Source of the DNA: JADJPF01 sp964492845
GTDB lineage: Bacteria > Acidobacteriota > Blastocatellia > Chloracidobacteriales > JADJPF01
Assembly (NCBI GenBank): GCA_964492845.1
Contig: CAZBMZ010000001.1
Span: 248,001 to 312,000 of the forward strand
DNA length: 64,000 bases
Direction: 5' to 3'
This document shows positions 52,727-61,340 of this stretch, in pieces (the first letter of the stretch is position 1; the number at the start of each line of letters is the position of its first letter). Under the pieces are notes generated by a model. That model ran no database searches and had not been told where the DNA came from. It saw only the letters and a program-made list of their open reading frames with translations. Made by a program: the position numbers and the translations under genes.

Positions 52727-54400
52727 CTAAGATTTTTTGCGCACTAGAACTAAGTGCATAGTAGGCTTGTTTTTTTTACCAAAAAGATGCTCCCAACGAA
52801 GTTGTAAAAGAGGTTTACTGTCCAAAACTTCTAAATTTACGCTGGTATTTTGCTTTAGTGTAGCTAAAAAGTCTTCTCTAGTAACAAAATAGGTCGTCTT
52901 ATCATCGGCTAATTCTTTTAACATATCTTCTAACTTCCAATTTTGAAAAATTGCTCGCTCTGTATAAAACATCAAACTAGGTGTATCAACAGAAAATGTT
53001 CCTACTTTATCTGTTGAACCGGCTTGAGCCTTTATAATTTGGGCAAAATGTGGAATTGGCCGATAAAACTCTATTTTAGGCATTATCAAAGTAATACTTA
53101 ATATTAATAACCAGCTAGAAACTAAAATTACAGGTAGTTGTAATTCTAGTTTTTTAAGGCTAGCTATTAAACCTAGAGAAAGTAAAACTAAAGCAGTAAT
53201 AGCTAGATAAATTAAATTTGTTCTTATTTCAAGCTTTTGGTAGGCTAGGAAAATTATTACACTACTTGCTAAACAAACTATAGCTAAAAGTAAGGATAAA
53301 ACTATTTGCAAATTAGTAAGTAACTTATTGTGATTAAATAAGTTAAATCTAAAATAATAGGCAATTATTATTGCTGCTGCTGGATAAAGAGCAACTAGAT
53401 AAACTGCACGTTTACCAATAGCTAAGCTAAAGAAAATAAAAATAAAAATAAACCAAATAATTGTTAAAAAAGGTAAGAAAGATTTAAGCTTTTCTTGGCT
53501 AATATTAAGTTTTTCCTCTTTCCACCACTTAAACCAATAAATAGTTGCTGGAATAATAAAGATTGACCAAGGCAAGGTTTCAGAAAAATAAACACCTACA
53601 TAATAGTAAATTGCTCGTCCGCCCAATTCATCAGTCACATATCTTTTTACAGTTTCATTAATTATATTAACTTGGATAAAATCCCAGCCATATTTCCAAT
53701 ACATTAATGTGTACCAAGACGCACCAACAACAGAAGTAATTAAATAACCTGTAGGGCTAAATAGTAGTTTTATAAGCTCCCAACGTCTTAGAAACAAAAT
53801 AAATAGTCCTACCATAGTCATTGGCACAACAATAGCAACAATTCCTTTATCAAGCATACCTAATCCCATAGCTAGATAAGCTAGAAGTTTATAGAGATTC
53901 TGCTTTTTCTTATCTGTTTCAATCAAAGCGCGAGCAAAATAAAACATAGTCAAACTAATAAACAGAGTAAGAAAAATATCTCCAGCATATTGACGGCAAT
54001 AAATCATAAACTTTAACATTGTTGCCAAAACTAAAGCTGCAACAATGCCTAACTCTTTATCTGCTAAAAGTTTACCTAACAAATAAGTTATCCAAATTAT
54101 TAAAATTGCTGCAATTGCTATAGGCAAACGCTCGGCAAATTCTGATACTCCTAGCATCTGATAAGAAAAAGCAATAATCCAAGTTGCTAGTGGAGGTTTC
54201 TTAAATCGTGGTTGATAATTATAGGTAGGGATTAAGTAATTACCGCTTTCTACAACTTCTCTAGCAGGTTCAGCATAAAAGCCTTCATTGCCGTCCCAAA
54301 GCGAGTTACCACCAAGATTAATAAAGAAAGGTAGACAAAAAATTGAAATTAGCAGGAATATTTGCCAGCTTTTATTAAATTTACTTAATAATTCAATCAT
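52727..54400 (-). CDS. ArnT/PMT-like glycosyltransferase (GT39/GT83 type)
   Basis: A 557-residue polytopic membrane protein with about 11-12 hydrophobic helices. The first periplasmic loop has 'NSLWDGNEGFYAEPAREVVES' with the Asp-Glu pair and 'YQPRFKKPPLATWIIAF' typical of the PMT_2 (dolichyl/undecaprenyl-phosphate sugar transferase, ArnT-like) family. It would move a lipid-linked sugar to an envelope acceptor on the periplasmic side. The soluble C-terminal part begins at about 455. The substrate is unknown. Confidence 0.9.
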   Translation of the reverse strand: MIELLSKFNKSWQIFLLISIFCLPFFINLGGNSLWDGNEGFYAEPAREVVESGNYLIPTYNYQPRFKKPPLATWIIAFSYQMLGVSEFAERLPIAIAAILIIWITYLLGKLLADKELGIVAALVLATMLKFMIYCRQYAGDIFLTLFISLTMFYFARALIETDKKKQNLYKLLAYLAMGLGMLDKGIVAIVVPMTMVGLFILFLRRWELIKLLFSPTGYLITSVVGASWYTLMYWKYGWDFIQVNIINETVKRYVTDELGGRAIYYYVGVYFSETLPWSIFIIPATIYWFKWWKEEKLNISQEKLKSFLPFLTIIWFIFIFIFFSLAIGKRAVYLVALYPAAAIIIAYYFRFNLFNHNKLLTNLQIVLSLLLAIVCLASSVIIFLAYQKLEIRTNLIYLAITALVLLSLGLIASLKKLELQLPVILVSSWLLILSITLIMPKIEFYRPIPHFAQIIKAQAGSTDKVGTFSVDTPSLMFYTERAIFQNWKLEDMLKELADDKTTYFVTREDFLATLKQNTSVNLEVLDSKPLLQLRWEHLFGKKNKPTMHLVLVRKKS

Positions 54401-54495
54401 GACTTTGGAAAAACTATAAAGTTTTAGAAAAATAAGTCTATATAATTAGAATTTGTTCTGTAACTTATTGGTTCTAAAGAAATATTAGAATCTTA

Positions 54496-54540
54496 ATGCC
54501 CTGTAAGGGCATTTTGTAATAGCCCAGTCATGGCAGGGCT
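54496..54540. repeat. Double-hairpin repeat, copy 1
   Basis: Hairpin ATGCCCT-GTA-AGGGCAT (54496-54512), followed by TTTTGTAAT, then AGCCC (54521-54525) paired with GGGCT (54536-54540) and containing GGCAGGGCT. The same two-hairpin order and much of the sequence occur at 59151-59200. It lies between two minus-strand genes and may also end transcription of the gene at 54554. Confidence 0.7.
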
Positions 54541-54553
54541 GGACATAAATTTT

Positions 54554-56527
54554 CTACATATTTACTCTTAACGCAATAGGATTGTTGGGATCAAGTTCTA
54601 ATGTACGGCGAAACATTGCACGAGCCTGTGAGGTATGAGAAAACTTTTGATAAAACAGCCCAAGCTCAGCACAATATTCAGCATTTCTTGGAGATAGCTC
54701 AATAGCTCTTAAATAGGCCGTTTCAGCTTGTCGAATATAAGCTGGAAGTTTTACCATACTGCGGGCCAAAGCAACTTGATATTCAGCATTATCTGGATCA
54801 GCATCAACAGCTTCTAAAAGCATTTGCCGAGCTTTATCAAAATGGCGTTTTTGATAAAACTCTAAAGCTACTTCATATTCTTCACTACCTAGTAGACCGG
54901 GAATTACTGGCGGTAAAGGACGGGTAGTAGGTAGAGCTTGTTCTACGGGTGGTGTTACTTTTCCTTCAACAAAATTACCTGTGCCTTTTGCAATAGTAGA
55001 AATTGGTTTTAGAGTTATATCATATGCAGAACGGCGGCTATCATCGCTTAAGGTATAATAAGCCTCAGCTAAACGCTCAAAAATTGTTTTTAAGTCTGAC
55101 CTTAAATTTAAGTGATAGCTGGCTAGTTGGTCGTGTCGGTCTGGGTGAAACTTTTTAGCTAGTTCACGAAATGCTTCTGTAATTTGTAGTTTGCTACTTT
55201 TACGCCCTACATCTAGCACAGCGTAATGATCACAAAACCTAAATTTTTGTAATAACATTTCTATTTCATAACAAAATTCTGCTGCTGAACGAGCATCAAA
55301 ATCACTTTGAAGCGGTATAAAATCAAATAACTCTACAAATTTTGGCACTTCTACAAGTAGTTTTTCTGCTTTGGCAGCAAATGGAACTAACATTCCTGTT
55401 TCAATTAAACCTGATAAAGTACGTAACACAATTTCTTCATCTAGCTGGCTAACTTCGCAAATTTGCTCTATCGACATTGGACGGTCAATTTTTTCTATTA
55501 CTTTTATTTCATTTGGATTTAAGGTTAAAGCTTGGAAAAGTGCAGCTAAATCAGAAGTAGGAATTAATATTTGCTCAAAATCACCTAACCATTTTTCTAT
55601 TAGTTTTCGGTTTTTTAGGTGTCGAATCCCAGCAAAAATTACATCTGCGGTAGAAAGTGAAAGCATTACTTCATTCTCTAGCTTAGCTCCAGGCTCAAAA
55701 ACAAAATCACCTTCTGCCCATTCAAAAGTTGAGTAAAGTTGCTTTAAGATATGTTGGACTAACAAAGGTTTTAATTCTTCTGGTTTAAGTAGCCCTAAAC
55801 TAGTTATAGCAGCAGCAAATCTATTTTTAGACTTGCTCATTAAATTAGTTATAGCTTCTAGATCTTGTTGGGAAATTTTCCCTTCTTTTACTAACTTTTC
55901 CCCTAGTAATTTATCTGGCTCTTTGCTTCCAACATATACAATTGAACCATCTATAAAGTAAAAACTAGTAACTAAACCTTCTCTAGTAATGTGTAATGCA
56001 CCTGTTAATTGTTGCTGATAGAATGCTCTAAGTAGTCTTGGAATTGTTGTATTACTTAGCTGACCTTTATATTCAAGAGTAGCATTGTTAGCATTAGATT
56101 TATTAATGGATTTCTGAGTTGTTTTTTCAAAAGCTTGCTGTTGTTCTAAGCTAACTCTAATTAAATAGGGTAGTTGTTCAAAATAGCCTTCTATTTTTGG
56201 TAGACAATAACTTGCTCCAACTTGCATTACTTTTAGTAGTAAATTTTCATCTATTTCTTCAGCAATAACAATTACTATTATATTACTAGAAATTGCTTTT
56301 ATATCACGTACTACTTCTATAGAAGTGGCATTAGGTAGTAGAAAATCTACTATTACAGCCTTGTAATTATTGGTAGCAATTAACTGTTGGGCAGTAGAAA
56401 AATTTTCTACTAAATCCAGTATAAAATCTTCTTTTTCTAATTTGTTCTTGCACTCATCAGCTACAATTTCATCAGCAGTAAAAATTAATACATTAATGTT
56501 ATTGGCTTGATTAAGCACTTGAGACAT
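54554..56527 (-). CDS. Multidomain protein: receiver, DUF4388, DnaJ and TPR
   Basis: A 657-residue cytoplasmic protein. A response-regulator receiver domain spans about 10-130, with the phosphoacceptor Asp61 in 'AVIVDFLLP' and the conserved Lys111. A DUF4388 (PATAN-type) domain follows at about 142-310 ('YKGQLSNTTIPRLLRAFYQQQLTG', 'FYFIDGSIVYVGS'), then a winged-helix-like segment to about 400, a J domain at about 432-504 with HPD (461-463), and TPR repeats at about 545-657. The J domain suggests DnaK recruitment; the combination resembles scaffold regulators of Deltaproteobacteria and Acidobacteriota. No cognate histidine kinase is near. Confidence 0.88.
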   Translation of the reverse strand: MSQVLNQANNINVLIFTADEIVADECKNKLEKEDFILDLVENFSTAQQLIATNNYKAVIVDFLLPNATSIEVVRDIKAISSNIIVIVIAEEIDENLLLKVMQVGASYCLPKIEGYFEQLPYLIRVSLEQQQAFEKTTQKSINKSNANNATLEYKGQLSNTTIPRLLRAFYQQQLTGALHITREGLVTSFYFIDGSIVYVGSKEPDKLLGEKLVKEGKISQQDLEAITNLMSKSKNRFAAAITSLGLLKPEELKPLLVQHILKQLYSTFEWAEGDFVFEPGAKLENEVMLSLSTADVIFAGIRHLKNRKLIEKWLGDFEQILIPTSDLAALFQALTLNPNEIKVIEKIDRPMSIEQICEVSQLDEEIVLRTLSGLIETGMLVPFAAKAEKLLVEVPKFVELFDFIPLQSDFDARSAAEFCYEIEMLLQKFRFCDHYAVLDVGRKSSKLQITEAFRELAKKFHPDRHDQLASYHLNLRSDLKTIFERLAEAYYTLSDDSRRSAYDITLKPISTIAKGTGNFVEGKVTPPVEQALPTTRPLPPVIPGLLGSEEYEVALEFYQKRHFDKARQMLLEAVDADPDNAEYQVALARSMVKLPAYIRQAETAYLRAIELSPRNAEYCAELGLFYQKFSHTSQARAMFRRTLELDPNNPIALRVNM

Positions 56528-56694
56528 TTTATTTTCCTTAAGAAAAACTAATAGGTGAGCTAGAGAAAAGCTATTATAACATTAAGTTAATAGTCTGCAA
56601 TTAAAGTGTGTTAGGTTAAAGCTAAGTTAATTTTATAGAGATAATATTATAAGTAAAAAATACAGGTTAAATTATGTTAGTAATTACTTGTTTA

Positions 56695-59073
56695 CTATTT
56701 TAACCCTATTTGTTTTAGTAGTTTAATAAATCTTGGTTCATTTCGTAAACTGTCTAACCTAGGGTCAACATTAAGCAAAGTCATCCAATAAGATCTATCT
56801 TGGAAAGCTTTTTCTAGCCAAGTTAAAGCTAGGTTTTTTTTGCCTAAACCAACATAAATAATTGCTTGATAACTAGCGGCAATATAGCGTTGTTTGGAGA
56901 GTTCGTTAAAGTATTTTAGTATTTTTTCTGCTTCTACTGTATTTCCTGATATAGCATAAGTATGGGCTAAATCTCTTAAAGTCAAAAGGCTACCTTTAGA
57001 AAGCTCTACACCTGTTTGCAAGGCTTTTATTGCTTCATCATAGCGGCCTTGTTGCTCATAAACAGCACCTAAAAAATAGTAAGTACGGCCAAAGTTGGGT
57101 TCCATTTCTAATGTTAAATGGCATTGCTCTAAAGCTTTATCATATTGACGGGCCAAATAATACATCCAAGCAACACCGCCATTAATGATTAAAGAAAGAG
57201 GATCTAGTTTTTGAGCTATGCTTATTTCTTTTAGGCTTTCTTCAGTTCGTCCCATTGACATTAAAAAAATTGCATACCAATGATGCGCTACTGGGTAGTT
57301 AGGATTATATTTAATTGCAGTTTTTAATTTTGCTTCTGCTCCTGCCCAATCATAATCATACTGCTCTAAAAGATATGCAAATGAAGTGTGAGCCTCAGCA
57401 CTTGTTGGATCAAGTTCTAAAGCTTTTATTATCGCGCTACGCCCTTTTAGAGTGGCATCTTTAGGTGTTAGAACGCCGTAGCTATAAAGCATATTGTAGC
57501 AGTCTGCTAGCCCAGAATAAGCAAGCGAATATTTTGGATCAAGTTCAATTGCTTGCTCAAAATATTCAATAGCCTTTACAAAGTCCTCTTCTGTTCTTTT
57601 ATTCCAATAAAAACGCCCTCTTAAGTAAAGTTGATAGGCTTCCATATTAGAAGTAGAACGTTTTTTTAACCCCTGCTTTTCTTTGCTGCTAAGTTTAAGC
57701 TTTAATTTCTTTGAAACTTGTTTAGCTATTTCTTCTTGTAAAGCAAAAATGTCTGTGTTTTTACGGTGATAGTGTTCTCCCCAAAGTTGGGAATTAGAAC
57801 TAACATCTACTAATTCAACTTGTATTGTTAAATGCTCATTTCTTTGTAAAACACGTCCTGTTAGTACAGCCCCAATATTAAGTTCTTTTGCTATGGTTTC
57901 TAGCTCAATATCTTTATTTTTATAACGAAAAGCTGTAGTTCGTGCAATTACTCGTAATTTAGGTAGCCTAGACATTATATTAATAATACTTTCTGTGATT
58001 CCATCACATAAGTAGTCTAACTTGGCATCCGCATCAGCATTAATTAACGGTAAAATAACAAGCGAATCTATAGTTTTAGGCTTTATCTCAATGTCTTCTA
58101 ATTGTTTTAAGGCTTTGATTATTTCACTAACAGAACTAAAACGTTCTTGACGCTCTTTTTTTAAGCAGCAGTTTATGATTTCTTTTAATTCTCTAGGGAT
58201 TAAAGAATCTAAATTGTTTAATTCAAGCGGATCTTCTTTTAGGATTGCTATCATAGTTTTAGTTTGATTGTCCCTATAAAAAGGGGTTTCACCTGTTAGC
58301 ATTTCATAGCAAATTGAGCCAAAAGAAAAAATATCGCTACGTGTATCAATAGAATCTCCTCGGATTTGCTCAGGAGACATATAAGGTACAGTGCCTAAGA
58401 TTATACCTGGCGCAGTTTCTACTTCCCAAGCTGATGAGCTAGGCAAAGGTTTATTTGTTTCAACAGTTAACAAATCATTTTCAGATATATGAAGCGTAAC
58501 AATAGAAGTAGCTATTGAGCTTTGAGCGTGTTTTATAACAGGTTGTTTGGCTAATTCTTCTAAAATATTAGGTGTATCAATAGGACTAGAATTACTTTTT
58601 TCTGTTCTAGCTAACCCAAAATCCAGAATTTTTAGACCTCCATCTACAGTAAGAAAAATATTTTCTGGCTTTAAGTCACGGTGAATTATACCTTTAGAAT
58701 GTGCTACAAGTAGACCAGATGCAATTGCAGTAGCGATTTCAACTAGCTTTTTCCAGGGAAGACCTGTTTTACCAATATAGTCGCGTAAGGTTGTACCTTT
58801 AAGCAGTTCCATTACCGCAAAATGTATTCCTTGATCAACTCCAACATCATAAATAGTCAAAATATTAGGGTGAGAAAGCGACGCTAAAGCGCGAGCCTCT
58901 CGTTCAAATCTATTTAGCGATTCTGCATCTTCTGCAAGTGATTCAGGCAAAACTTTAATAGCAACTTCTCTACCAAGTCGGCTATCTTCGGCCCGGTAAA
59001 CTTCACCCATACCGCCAGCACCAAGCTTTGCAATAATCTTGTAATGATTTAATTTTGTGCCATTTGTGAGCAA
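56695..59073 (-). CDS. Ser/Thr protein kinase with FlgO/TolB-N-like and TPR domains
   Basis: A 792-residue protein. Kinase at about 11-325: GAGGMGEVY, VAIK Lys40, HRDLKPEN (131-138), DFG (151-153), 'GTVPYMSPEQ' (227-236), with an insert of about 65 residues in the activation segment. Residues about 335-455 match the domain found between kinase or HTH and TPR parts in acidobacterial and adenylate-cyclase proteins ('LDYLCDGITESIINIMSRLPKLRVIAR', 'VLTGRVLQRNEHLTIQVELVD'). Residues about 480-790 are TPR repeats ending in 'LRNEPRFIKLLKQIGL'. No transmembrane helix is visible. Confidence 0.92.
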   Translation of the reverse strand: MLTNGTKLNHYKIIAKLGAGGMGEVYRAEDSRLGREVAIKVLPESLAEDAESLNRFEREARALASLSHPNILTIYDVGVDQGIHFAVMELLKGTTLRDYIGKTGLPWKKLVEIATAIASGLLVAHSKGIIHRDLKPENIFLTVDGGLKILDFGLARTEKSNSSPIDTPNILEELAKQPVIKHAQSSIATSIVTLHISENDLLTVETNKPLPSSSAWEVETAPGIILGTVPYMSPEQIRGDSIDTRSDIFSFGSICYEMLTGETPFYRDNQTKTMIAILKEDPLELNNLDSLIPRELKEIINCCLKKERQERFSSVSEIIKALKQLEDIEIKPKTIDSLVILPLINADADAKLDYLCDGITESIINIMSRLPKLRVIARTTAFRYKNKDIELETIAKELNIGAVLTGRVLQRNEHLTIQVELVDVSSNSQLWGEHYHRKNTDIFALQEEIAKQVSKKLKLKLSSKEKQGLKKRSTSNMEAYQLYLRGRFYWNKRTEEDFVKAIEYFEQAIELDPKYSLAYSGLADCYNMLYSYGVLTPKDATLKGRSAIIKALELDPTSAEAHTSFAYLLEQYDYDWAGAEAKLKTAIKYNPNYPVAHHWYAIFLMSMGRTEESLKEISIAQKLDPLSLIINGGVAWMYYLARQYDKALEQCHLTLEMEPNFGRTYYFLGAVYEQQGRYDEAIKALQTGVELSKGSLLTLRDLAHTYAISGNTVEAEKILKYFNELSKQRYIAASYQAIIYVGLGKKNLALTWLEKAFQDRSYWMTLLNVDPRLDSLRNEPRFIKLLKQIGLK

Positions 59074-59150
59074 GGTTAAGCTCTATTCTTTGAGGTAAAT
59101 AATATTTAGAATAGTGTAAAGTTTTTTGATATTTTTCAAAAATTTCTTCT

Positions 59151-59200
59151 AGCCCTGAAAGGGCTTTTGATAATAGCCCTGCTATTTATGGCAGGGCTAT
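59151..59200. repeat. Double-hairpin repeat, copy 2, at the end of the RiPP operon
   Basis: Hairpin AGCCCT-GAA-AGGGCT (59151-59165), TTTTGATA, then a 10-bp stem ATAGCCCTGC/GCAGGGCTAT (59173-59182 and 59191-59200). It repeats the element at 54496-54540. It begins 15 bases after the last gene of the minus-strand RiPP operon and probably terminates it. Confidence 0.75.
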
Positions 59201-59214
59201 ATTTTGAGTTTTAA

Positions 59215-60063
59215 CTATTCTACAACTATTTTTTGGAAAAAGCCTTCTGACACCCAATCTTGAAACCACTTAAAGACTTGATTTTGAAGTGCAGCAACAT
59301 CTTTTTCATGTGAGTTTTCAATTGCACTTACTATGGCTTCTCCTAAAGGCTTACCAGCGACAATATCACTTAATAAATTATAAGCATCTCGGTTAAGTGG
59401 AAGTCTCCAAAGCTTATAGTTACGACGATAGACAGCAACCCAAGAATCTACTTTTTTAGGTTTAGGCAATTTTTTAGCTTCATCTTGTACAGCTTGTAAA
59501 TACTGATTAGCATTGTGTTTAAGTGCTAAAAGTCGAAATGCTGTTATAGGAATTATTTTAGCTGTCTCCCAAACTTCTGGAGCGATAACAGCAATGTCTT
59601 CTTTGGTTAAAACAGGGGTTTCTTCTGCATCAAAAACATAACTTAAAGCTAGTTCTAGCGATGCTAAATCATAAAGAAAGCCTCGATCTTTTATCTTTGG
59701 AGCAGTTTTAATAAAATTTGGGACGTTATAGCTTAGAAAAGATAAGTTATAGCTACGTGATGGATGAACTTGTAAGTATTTATCTACAAATTCGGGATAA
59801 TCATCTTCTCCTAAAAACTCAGCTAAAGCAGGGTAATCTATCTTTAAGACATCTACTAGCCTGAGAATATACATTGAGCGATAAAGGGCTAGGCGTTCAT
59901 ATTGATTAAGAGTTTTAGAAGGTTTGATAAATTTTAATGCTTCATCAAAAGGAATTTCTTCTGCCACGTCTTTTGCTTTCATTGCTTGTTTAGCTGTAGC
60001 ATCAGGATGATACATTATGGCGGCAGACATCCAACGTTGAAAACGACCTAAATCTATTTCCAT
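59215..60063 (-). CDS. bufC: RiPP maturation partner protein, BufC/HvfC family (DUF2063)
   Basis: A 282-residue protein of the HvfC/BufC type. The N-terminal DUF2063 domain (about 6-95: 'LGRFQRWMSAAIMYHP', 'YERLALYRSMYILRLVDVLKIDYPALAEFLG', 'YLQVHPSRSYNLSFLSYNVPNFI') is diagnostic; the second half ('LYDLASLELALSYVFDAEETP', 'SWVAVYRRNYKLWRLPL') is the winged-helix-like peptide-handling part. In known bufferin systems it works with the MNIO enzyme on the precursor. Its GGAG site lies in the end of bufB, and the two genes are 4 bases apart. The symbol is given by family analogy. Confidence 0.9.
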   Translation of the reverse strand: MEIDLGRFQRWMSAAIMYHPDATAKQAMKAKDVAEEIPFDEALKFIKPSKTLNQYERLALYRSMYILRLVDVLKIDYPALAEFLGEDDYPEFVDKYLQVHPSRSYNLSFLSYNVPNFIKTAPKIKDRGFLYDLASLELALSYVFDAEETPVLTKEDIAVIAPEVWETAKIIPITAFRLLALKHNANQYLQAVQDEAKKLPKPKKVDSWVAVYRRNYKLWRLPLNRDAYNLLSDIVAGKPLGEAIVSAIENSHEKDVAALQNQVFKWFQDWVSEGFFQKIVVE

Positions 60064-60067
60064 TAAG

Positions 60068-60919
60068 TTAAGCTCCTACAGTTAACATTTCTGGTTGATG
60101 GCGATATGCTTTTGCTTTTAATGCTTCATTATGAACAACTTCAAATTCTGGAATTTCATCATCCCATTCCATTAAAGTTGCACGTCCGCCAGTATGTTGA
60201 CAAGATCGCTCATAAAGCTTCCAAACAGGGTCAATTACATAATCGCTATGTGTATCAATAATATGTGTACCTTTATTGGTATGACCTGCTAGGTGATATT
60301 GCACTATTCTATCAGCAGGAATTGCATCAACATATTCCATTGGGTCAAAGCTATGATTAAAGGAGCTAACATAAATGTTATTTACATCTAATAAAATTCC
60401 ACAATCAGCTTCTTTGGCAAGTGTAGCAAGGAAATCCCACTCGGTGATGTCAGAATTAGTAAATTCAATGTAAGCAGAAGGATTTTCTAGCATTAAAGGA
60501 CGTTCTAGGATTTCGCTAACTTTGCGGACTCTATCAATTGTATATTTTAAGGACTCTTGGTTATAGACCATAGGCAACAAGTCATGAATATTAGTTCCTG
60601 CAACGCCTGTCCAACATAAATGATCAGACACCCAAACAGCGCGAACACGCTCAGCAAGCTGTTTTAATTTCTTTAAGTAGTCAATATCTAAAGGGTCAGT
60701 GCTACCAATTGACATTGAAACACCGTGCATAACAATTGGGTATTTTTCGGCAATTTGATCCAAGATATACATGGGCTTGCCTTTAGTTTCCATGTAATTT
60801 TCTGAAATAATTTCAAACCAATCTATAGCAGGGTTGTTGTCTAAAATATGGCTATAATGTACAGTGCGAAGCCCAATACCAAAACCTAAGTCGGGTAAAT
60901 TCCAGCGATTTTTTGACAT
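60068..60919 (-). CDS. bufB: MNIO-family (DUF692) RiPP maturase, BufB-like
   Basis: A 283-residue TIM-barrel iron enzyme (multinuclear non-haem iron-dependent oxidase). The metal ligands expected from the family are all visible: Glu40 in 'SENYM', His65 in 'MHGVSMS', His100 in 'VSDHLCW', Glu145-Asn146 in 'LENPSAY', Asp178 in 'LLDVNN', His209 and His213 in 'YHLAGH', Asp222 and His224 in 'DTHSD', and Glu251. Such enzymes convert cysteines of a precursor peptide to modified heterocycles (5-thiooxazoles in bufferins). The gene lies between the cysteine-bearing precursor and bufC. Confidence 0.93.
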   Translation of the reverse strand: MSKNRWNLPDLGFGIGLRTVHYSHILDNNPAIDWFEIISENYMETKGKPMYILDQIAEKYPIVMHGVSMSIGSTDPLDIDYLKKLKQLAERVRAVWVSDHLCWTGVAGTNIHDLLPMVYNQESLKYTIDRVRKVSEILERPLMLENPSAYIEFTNSDITEWDFLATLAKEADCGILLDVNNIYVSSFNHSFDPMEYVDAIPADRIVQYHLAGHTNKGTHIIDTHSDYVIDPVWKLYERSCQHTGGRATLMEWDDEIPEFEVVHNEALKAKAYRHQPEMLTVGA

Positions 60920-60957
60920 AAAATTAAATTCCGTAAAATGAATAGTTGATTAAGAAA

Positions 60958-60980
60958 AACTACCAGTGTTTAGTAGTTTA
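60958..60980 (-). terminator. Attenuator-like hairpin between precursor and maturase genes
   Basis: On the minus strand AAACTAC, loop of 9, GTAGTTT, followed by TTCTTAATC. A 7-bp stem with a short T-rich tail would act as a partial terminator, which in RiPP operons usually leaves more precursor than enzyme mRNA. Confidence 0.5.
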
Positions 60981-60993
60981 GAAAATAGCTTAT

Positions 60994-61239
60994 TTATTGA
61001 TCTTTATCGCTAGTTTTGTCGCTACTTTTTTCTGTAGGATTTCCACAACTAGTAGTTCCTTTGCAACTAGCTTTACCTTTGCAATTATTCTTTTCTATGG
61101 CAGGAGAATTAGAACTTGCACTTTTTGTAGATTTTTTCTTTTTGCGACGGCGACGGCCTTTAGCCTCAGCATCTGTTCCAGCAACAATACCAGCAACAGC
61201 AGCACCTAGCAAAAGTTTAGCAAAGTCTCGACGATTCAT
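60994..61239 (-). CDS. bufA: Probable bufferin-type RiPP precursor with twin-arginine-like leader
   Basis: An 81-residue peptide. The leader 'NRRDFAKLLLGAAVAGIVAG' matches a twin-arginine motif (RR-x-F-x-K) with hydrophobic core and 'AEA' before a probable cleavage after Ala26. A strongly basic run (29-36) follows, then a Ser/Lys linker, then Cys53, Cys59 and Cys65, each six residues apart ('CKGKASCKGTTSC'), and a polar tail. GGAG sits in the right place before the ATG. Position just upstream of DUF692 and DUF2063 genes and the Cys-Lys-Gly repeats support a BufA/HvfA-like role. It has little visible similarity to the DUF2282 precursors otherwise. Confidence 0.75.
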   Translation of the reverse strand: MNRRDFAKLLLGAAVAGIVAGTDAEAKGRRRRKKKKSTKSASSNSPAIEKNNCKGKASCKGTTSCGNPTEKSSDKTSDKDQ

Positions 61240-61340
61240 AAAAAGATCTCCTTAAAACCAATATAATAAAGTAAATAACTCTTAATTAAATTTTAATTTG
61301 TTTGCTAAATGACAGGCATTTTAGCACCAAGTAATATTAA

